Positions 7,494 to 11,448 of a DNA stretch of 11,448 bases are shown here, piece after piece. The notes under the pieces were generated by a model. The model searched no databases, was not told the DNA's origin, and saw only the letters and a program-made list of their open reading frames with translations. The stretch is from positions 1 through 11,448 of the forward strand of contig JBEKOB010000109.1 of NCBI GenBank assembly GCA_049522195.1, given 5' to 3'. This DNA comes from UBA9647 sp049522195 (lineage in GTDB: Bacteria; Bacteroidota; Ignavibacteria; UBA10030). How positions within the stretch are numbered: position 1 is the stretch's first letter; each line of letters starts with the position of its first letter. Position numbers and translations under genes: made by a program.

Positions 7494-8189
7494 TTATTTC
7501 TGCCCGTAGTATGCGTTGGGGCCATGCTTTCTGAGATAATGTTTGTCAATCAGTGTTTGCTTCAAGTGTGCGACATCAGGATTGATTTGAAGTGTGAGGA
7601 ATGCCATTTTCGCCAGTTCTTCGAGTATCTGGCTGTGATGGAGAGCTTTTTCGGGCGTTTCTCCCCACGTGAACGGTCCGTGGCCACCGACGAGGACCAT
7701 CGGAATGTCGCGGAAGGATCGATTGCGAAATGCATCGACGATCTGTTTCCCGGTTTCTTCCTCGTAATCGCCCTGAATCATTTCATCGCTCATCAGCTCG
7801 GTGCATGGAACTTCAGTCGGCAGGAAATCTGCATGCGTCGTTCCGAGCACGGGTATCGGCTTGAGCGCCTGTGCCCACGCGACGGCATAGGTCGAATGCG
7901 TGTGTACGATCCCTCCTATTTCCGGGAAACTCCGATACAAATAGGTGTGCGTTTTCGTGTCGGATGACGGCCGGAGTCGTCCCTCAACCACCCTGTTGTC
8001 AAGATCGACCACAACGATATCATCAACCTTGAGGTCGTGATATGGAACGCCACTTGGTTTGATTGCCACAAGTCCCTCCTCACGGTCGATGCCGCTGACA
8101 TTCCCAAACGCCTGCACCACAAGCCCCATCTGCGGCAACTCCCTGTTCGACTTCCACACCCTCTGCTTGAGTCCTCTGATCGAGCTCAT
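7494..8189 (-). CDS. araD: L-ribulose-5-phosphate 4-epimerase
   Basis: This 231-residue class II aldolase-fold enzyme has exactly the length of E. coli AraD and aligns along it. It converts L-ribulose 5-phosphate to D-xylulose 5-phosphate, the last dedicated step of arabinose use. Visible residues include the phosphate-binding GNVS (29-32) and KPSG (44-47), SSD with D77, the zinc histidines H96 and H98 (IVHTHS), D121 (GTTHADF), H170 (GGHGPF), and the C-terminal KHYLRKHG...YYGQ with Y228. All the known catalytic positions of AraD are kept. A GTG three bases earlier (8192) is also in frame, but the AGGAGG lies only 2 nt from it and 5 nt from the ATG, so the ATG is preferred. The ATG shares its A with the araB stop, implying translational coupling. 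Confidence 0.95.
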   Translation of the reverse strand: MSSIRGLKQRVWKSNRELPQMGLVVQAFGNVSGIDREEGLVAIKPSGVPYHDLKVDDIVVVDLDNRVVEGRLRPSSDTKTHTYLYRSFPEIGGIVHTHSTYAVAWAQALKPIPVLGTTHADFLPTEVPCTELMSDEMIQGDYEEETGKQIVDAFRNRSFRDIPMVLVGGHGPFTWGETPEKALHHSQILEELAKMAFLTLQINPDVAHLKQTLIDKHYLRKHGPNAYYGQK

Positions 8190-9880
8190 CACTGCCTCCT
8201 CATACTCAGGATTTCGTTTTCGACATATGCTCCCAATTTGCCGTAGCGGTCGTAGAGCATGTCATATTTTTTCGCTCGCTCTGGATCTGGACGGTACTCT
8301 TTCTCGATGCCGCTCCCCATCCCTCGTTTTGCCTCCTCGACCGACGAATACAGGCCTGCGACGACAGCGGCGAACATCGAGGCACCAAGGGCGCACGTTT
8401 GTTCAGACCGCGGTACTTTGATGGGCATATCCAGCACATCGGCCACGACCTGCATAATGAACGGCGATTTCTTCGCCACTCCTCCGATCGCGATGACTCC
8501 CTCGATCCGCACACCTTCAGAGCGGAAGCGCTCGACGATTTTCCTCGCGCCAAATGCCGTCGATTCCACAAGAGCGCGAAAGATTCGCGGCGCGTCACTT
8601 CCAAGCGTCAGTCCGGTGAGCGCTCCTCTCAACAACTGGTTGGCATCCGGTGTCCGCCTTCCATTCATCCAGTCCAAAGCCAGTATCCCTGACTCATCGA
8701 CCGACACTCCGGCTGCCTCCCGCGAGAGCTCGGCGATCATGGTCTCGGAGGTTGCTTCTATGATCTTCGTTTTCGTCTTCTCATCCAGCAAGGGGCTCTG
8801 GGCAACGATATGTTCCACCGGCCACATCAGCACATCCCGAAACCATGCGTACACATCGCCGAAGGCGGATTGTCCGGCCTCGAGCCCTATCATACCCGGA
8901 ATGATCGATCCGTCAACCTGGCCGCAGATGCCTTTCACGAGACGATCGCTGAGATCCTTTGGCGGAGCAACAAGCATGTCGCACGTTGAAGTGCCCATGA
9001 TCTTGAGGAGGACATACGGCGTGATTTCGCCTCCTACAGCTCCCATATGAGCGTCAAACGCGCCGACGCCAACTTTGACACCGGTAGGAAGTCCAAGCTT
9101 TTGAGCCCAATCAGCGGTAAGGGTTCCTACGCTGGTGTCGCTTGTATACGTTTTCTCAAATAACCTGCCGCGCAATCCGGCCAGGAGAGGATCGAGTCTT
9201 TGAAGGAACTCATCTGACGGTAGGCCATTGAACGACTGATGCCACATTGCTTTATGTCCTGCCGCGCACCGGCTGCGCTTCATGGTCAACGGATCAGTCT
9301 GACCAGTAAGGACTGCAGGAATCCAATCACAGTGCTCTACCCATGAGAACGCTGCTTTCCGAACAGCGGCATCCTCCCGAAGAATGTGGAGCAGCTTCGC
9401 CCAGAACCACTCTGAAGAGTAGATTCCTCCTTCATAACGCGTGTAGTCAGTCCCTCCCCACGAACGTGCAAGTGTATTGATATCGCCGGCCTCACCGACC
9501 GCTGTATGATCTTTCCAGAGAACGAACATCGCGTTCGGATTCTCGGCGAATTCCGCGAGGAGCGACAACGGCGTCCCCTGCTTGTCGACGGCGACAGGCG
9601 TGGATCCCGTGGTGTCGACAGAAAGGCCGACGATTTTCTCGGCGGTCCCTGCGGGCGCTTCACGCAATGCTTGCCGGATCGTGAATTCAAGACCCTCAAG
9701 ATAGTCGAGAGGATGCTGACGGAACTGGTTGCGGGCGGGATCACAGTATTTCCCCTCTTTCCAACGCGGATACTGGAACACCGCAGTTGAGATCTCCGCT
9801 CCATCCGCCGCATTGACAATCACAGTACGGACCGAATCCGTCCCATAATCCACTCCAACGACGAAGCTTTTACTGTCCAT
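8189..9880 (-). CDS. araB: Ribulokinase (FGGY carbohydrate kinase)
   Basis: This 563-residue kinase is nearly the length of E. coli AraB (566) and phosphorylates L-ribulose at O5 with ATP in the cytoplasm. FGGY features are in order: the N-terminal ATPase loop GVDYGTDSVR (9-18, D11), SVDTTGSTPV (87-96), the YSSEWFWAK segment (154-162), the catalytic-base loop GAFDAHMGAVG (D276), the GTSTC motif (296-300), GLEAGQSAFGD (332-342) and the C-terminal nucleotide motif AIGGVAKKSPF (464-474). The DAHMGAVGGEI and GLEAGQSA segments are AraB-like rather than xylulokinase- or glycerol-kinase-like. The start at 9880 has GAGG 4 nt upstream, a rather close spacing. It begins 14 bp after the LacI-type regulator stops and ends in the TGATG junction with araD, so all three genes share a transcript. 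Confidence 0.95.
   Translation of the reverse strand: MDSKSFVVGVDYGTDSVRTVIVNAADGAEISTAVFQYPRWKEGKYCDPARNQFRQHPLDYLEGLEFTIRQALREAPAGTAEKIVGLSVDTTGSTPVAVDKQGTPLSLLAEFAENPNAMFVLWKDHTAVGEAGDINTLARSWGGTDYTRYEGGIYSSEWFWAKLLHILREDAAVRKAAFSWVEHCDWIPAVLTGQTDPLTMKRSRCAAGHKAMWHQSFNGLPSDEFLQRLDPLLAGLRGRLFEKTYTSDTSVGTLTADWAQKLGLPTGVKVGVGAFDAHMGAVGGEITPYVLLKIMGTSTCDMLVAPPKDLSDRLVKGICGQVDGSIIPGMIGLEAGQSAFGDVYAWFRDVLMWPVEHIVAQSPLLDEKTKTKIIEATSETMIAELSREAAGVSVDESGILALDWMNGRRTPDANQLLRGALTGLTLGSDAPRIFRALVESTAFGARKIVERFRSEGVRIEGVIAIGGVAKKSPFIMQVVADVLDMPIKVPRSEQTCALGASMFAAVVAGLYSSVEEAKRGMGSGIEKEYRPDPERAKKYDMLYDRYGKLGAYVENEILSMRRQ
8195..8200 (-). promoter_or_regulatory. Ribosome binding site that decides the araD start
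   Basis: A perfect AGGAGG on the minus strand lies inside the last codons of araB (encoding R-R). It is 5 nt from the ATG at 8189 but only 2 nt from the alternative GTG at 8192, which supports the ATG and a TGATG stop-start coupling. Confidence 0.7.
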
Positions 9881-9894
9881 AGTTCCTCGTAAAG

Positions 9895-10929
9895 CTAGTC
9901 CTGATAATATTGAACGTTATCCTTCGTGAGAATATCGATGGGGACCATGATCTTCCGCTTGACGGTTTCACGAAGAACCACATGCTCGTACAAACAATAG
10001 ATTCCTTCGTATCCCTGCATTTCGGGGCGCTGGCTGATGAGAAAGTCGATCGAATCTTGCCTGAGCAACCTGAGATTTTTCCCGACGAGATCGTAGCCGA
10101 TCAGGGAGACTCTTTCATGACCGGGATGTGCGTTGACAAGGTGAGCGATCGCATGAGTCCACGCGTTCGAAACAAACATGCCGCTGAGATGGCTGTTCTC
10201 ACGAAGGATGAGGTCGACAATATCCGAAAATGCTTGTCCCCCCCCATGGCTGTCAACTTCATAGACGCGCGCACTTTTCTGGGGGCTGTCCTGCAAACCC
10301 GAGAGGAATCCACGAATCCTCTCCGCGATGTGAAAATCCTCGGGTGTCACCTTCACAATTGCGAAATCTCCTCCGTTCCGCACAGATTTCAGCATCAATC
10401 GAGCAGCGAGGAAACCACTCTGAAACGGGTCCTGACCAATGAACGAGAGGCATTCGGTACCAGGGATCATCGAATCGATAAAGACGTACGGGATTTCTTT
10501 TGGAATTGTGGGGATGAGCTTCTGAGCTATGCGCGGGAGGACCGGCGCGATGAGCAGTCCATCCGGCTTTGCTTGTAACGCCTCACGCAACGCGCGCCCA
10601 AATGACTGCTCAGAGTACCGATCAAAGTAATGCGAGCGCAATCCGACCTTGTACACCTGCAGTTCACGGCCCGCTTTCTCAATCCCCTTCATGGGGATTT
10701 TCCAGTACTCACTGTCCTGAGAAAGCCGCGGAATCACAATCCCAAAGCTGTACGCCCTGTCCAGCGACAGATTGCGTGCATGGATATTGGGCCGATAGCC
10801 GAGCTTGAGCACGATTTTCTCAACACGGGCCTTCGTCTCGTCAGATACGCGTCCCCGGTTGTGCAACACCCGATCAACCGTCCCGATGGAAACCTTTGCC
10901 CGGGCAGCGATGTCTTTGATGGAAGCCAA
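9895..10929 (-). CDS. LacI-family transcriptional regulator, probable arabinose-operon regulator
   Basis: A LacI-type helix-turn-helix opens the protein (ASIKDIAARAKVSIGTVDRVLHNRG), followed by the hinge region (GYRPNIHARNLS) and a periplasmic-binding-protein-like effector domain to the end. The GTVDRVLHNRG recognition helix is a recognisable subgroup differing from the common ATVSRVLN. I place the start at TTG 10929, giving 344 residues, because the family begins about there. The frame stays open to a GTG at 11025, but the 32 extra residues are encoded by short AT-rich repeats (several AAACTC units). The TTG lacks a good Shine-Dalgarno, so the start is uncertain. A run of eight G on the coding strand (10238-10245) encodes part of SHGGGQ. 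With only 14 bp before araB, its operator, if autoregulatory, must lie upstream of its own gene. I found no convincing CG-centred LacI palindrome there. Effector inferred to be arabinose or a related metabolite. Confidence 0.85.
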   Translation of the reverse strand: MASIKDIAARAKVSIGTVDRVLHNRGRVSDETKARVEKIVLKLGYRPNIHARNLSLDRAYSFGIVIPRLSQDSEYWKIPMKGIEKAGRELQVYKVGLRSHYFDRYSEQSFGRALREALQAKPDGLLIAPVLPRIAQKLIPTIPKEIPYVFIDSMIPGTECLSFIGQDPFQSGFLAARLMLKSVRNGGDFAIVKVTPEDFHIAERIRGFLSGLQDSPQKSARVYEVDSHGGGQAFSDIVDLILRENSHLSGMFVSNAWTHAIAHLVNAHPGHERVSLIGYDLVGKNLRLLRQDSIDFLISQRPEMQGYEGIYCLYEHVVLRETVKRKIMVPIDILTKDNVQYYQD

Positions 10930-11055
10930 ATGGGTTTTGAGTTTACAGTTTTGAGTTTGGAGTTTCAGGTTCAAAGGTCCAAGTTTGGTTAATCCTTGTG
11001 TCACCTGGAGCTTTCTACTATTCACTGTTCACCATTTACTATTTACTGCTTTTGT
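10930..11055. repeat. Low-complexity repeat region before the regulator
   Basis: Read on the minus strand, this spacer has two repeat patches. One is a set of AGTAAAT/AGTGAAT-like units (CAGTAAATAGTAAAT, then AACAGTGAATAGTAG) at about 11007-11047. The other is four AAACTC units within 10934-10965. The second patch is read as protein if the longer regulator start is used. It probably holds the regulator promoter, but I cannot place -35 and -10 boxes with confidence. It may be a dispersed intergenic repeat. Confidence 0.5.
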
Positions 11056-11388
11056 TCACGTATTCCCTGGACTTCTCCTGAACGCGCGCACGTTTGTTTT
11101 GTCAATCACGATGGTTCCTGTGTCGACATTTCGCGGAAGAGGGATAATCTTCGCTTCCTTCCAGTTGTTGACAAGCTGAATGTTGTTGTGGTTGAGATCA
11201 TACAACAGCTCGAGACACAGGTACGCCCTCGTGTACGTTCGTTGTGCGATGGAGGCCTCGATGTTGCCTTGCTCAATGAACTCGAGCGTCGTTTCATTCC
11301 GATCCATCGCAATGATCTTCACCTTCCCGATTTTCGTCGCTTCCTTCACTGCTACGTCGCAACACAACCAGTAGGCGTCTGTACCCAT
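11056..11388 (-). pseudogene. C-terminal fragment of a periplasmic sugar-binding protein (ABC transporter)
   Basis: These 110 residues match the last third of a Peripla_BP_4-type sugar-binding protein: GTDAYW..., then an AVKEA segment, KVKIIAMDRNETTLEFIEQG, a conserved ASIAQRTYTRAYL patch, LYDLNHNNI, and a VDTGTIVIDKTNV ending. Intact members are usually about 320-370 residues and carry an N-terminal signal peptide; here about two thirds is missing. An in-frame TAG (11392-11394) closes the frame just upstream of the first ATG, and the DNA beyond reads as a transposase in another frame. It therefore looks like a gene cut by a rearrangement, not a functional short gene. The intact ancestor would have delivered a sugar, probably arabinose or arabino-oligosaccharides, to an ABC permease; no permease or ATPase is in the window. 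It ends 126 bp before the regulator start. Confidence 0.75.
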
Positions 11389-11448
11389 ACCCTATACGGA
11401 CCCCCGCTAACTCTTTTAGCCTCATCCTGAGTGCGTCCTGAGGATCAG
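11354..11448 (-). mobile_element. IS3-family transposase OrfB fragment
   Basis: Reading from 11446 leftward gives 31 codons that match the region of IS3-family OrfB upstream of the DDE core: DPQDALRMRLKELAGVRIG followed by YGYRRLLVVLRR. The RxKELA...R..YGYRRL..LLRR pattern is characteristic of this family. The match stops at about 11354, where the downstream EGW...N.KR.YRLY continuation is replaced by sugar-binding-protein sequence in another frame. Only this fragment is visible; both the element's end and its catalytic core are absent from the window. Its overlap with the binding-protein reading frame (11354-11388) means the joint lies somewhere in that stretch. Confidence 0.7.

Noticed and set aside
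8190..8192. GTG start for araD
   Set aside because: The AGGAGG is only 2 nt away, too close; the ATG at 8189 has 5 nt spacing and gives the exact AraD length.
10930..11055. LacI-type operator upstream of the regulator
   Set aside because: I looked for a CG-centred palindrome and found only weak 4-bp arms (CCAAGTTTGG at 10979-10988), which is not enough to call.
1..11448. A defence system, CRISPR array, RNA gene or other novel multi-gene system
   Set aside because: No regularly spaced repeats, tRNA-like folds or effector-like genes were seen; the genes form a coherent sugar-catabolism operon.

Overview
The window is a single-strand catabolic locus: every supportable gene reads on the minus strand, so transcription runs from the right edge (about 11.4 kb) to the left edge. 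It encodes a route that releases and consumes L-arabinose. In transcription order: a broken end made of an IS3-type transposase fragment joined to the last third of a periplasmic sugar-binding protein; a LacI-family regulator; ribulokinase (araB); L-ribulose-5-phosphate 4-epimerase (araD); a FucI-type L-fucose/L-arabinose isomerase standing where araA would be expected; a zinc-dependent NAD-type alcohol dehydrogenase; and two different secreted GH127-superfamily (DUF1680) beta-L-arabinofuranosidase-like enzymes. The second of these runs off the left edge and is open over its whole visible 715 codons.

The genes are tightly packed. The gaps are 14 bp (regulator to araB), TGATG stop-start overlap (araB to araD), 24 bp (araD to isomerase), 242 bp (isomerase to dehydrogenase), 155 bp (dehydrogenase to first hydrolase) and 27 bp (first to second hydrolase). 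The two larger gaps carry inverted-repeat structures. The gap before the regulator carries short AT-rich repeats that also run into the apparent 5' end of the regulator ORF. No stretch over 300 bp lacks a gene. I see no tRNA, rRNA or CRISPR array.

Inferred pathway: exported GH127-type enzymes remove beta-L-arabinofuranose from plant-wall material outside the cytoplasm. Imported L-arabinose is isomerised to L-ribulose, phosphorylated by AraB, and epimerised by AraD to D-xylulose 5-phosphate, which enters the pentose phosphate pathway. No intact transporter is visible. The only transport gene is the truncated binding-protein fragment, so uptake must be encoded elsewhere or was lost here. The dehydrogenase's place in the pathway is uncertain.

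The organism is probably a Gram-negative saprophyte of the Bacteroidota/Ignavibacteriota (FCB) kind. This is a low-confidence inference from the GTVDRVLHNRG-type LacI regulator, the FucI-type isomerase, the tandem DUF1680 hydrolases and the moderate GC content. The locus is mostly recognisable sugar catabolism rather than a new system. The points most worth a second look are the isomerase replacement, the chimeric right edge and the repeat structures in the gaps.
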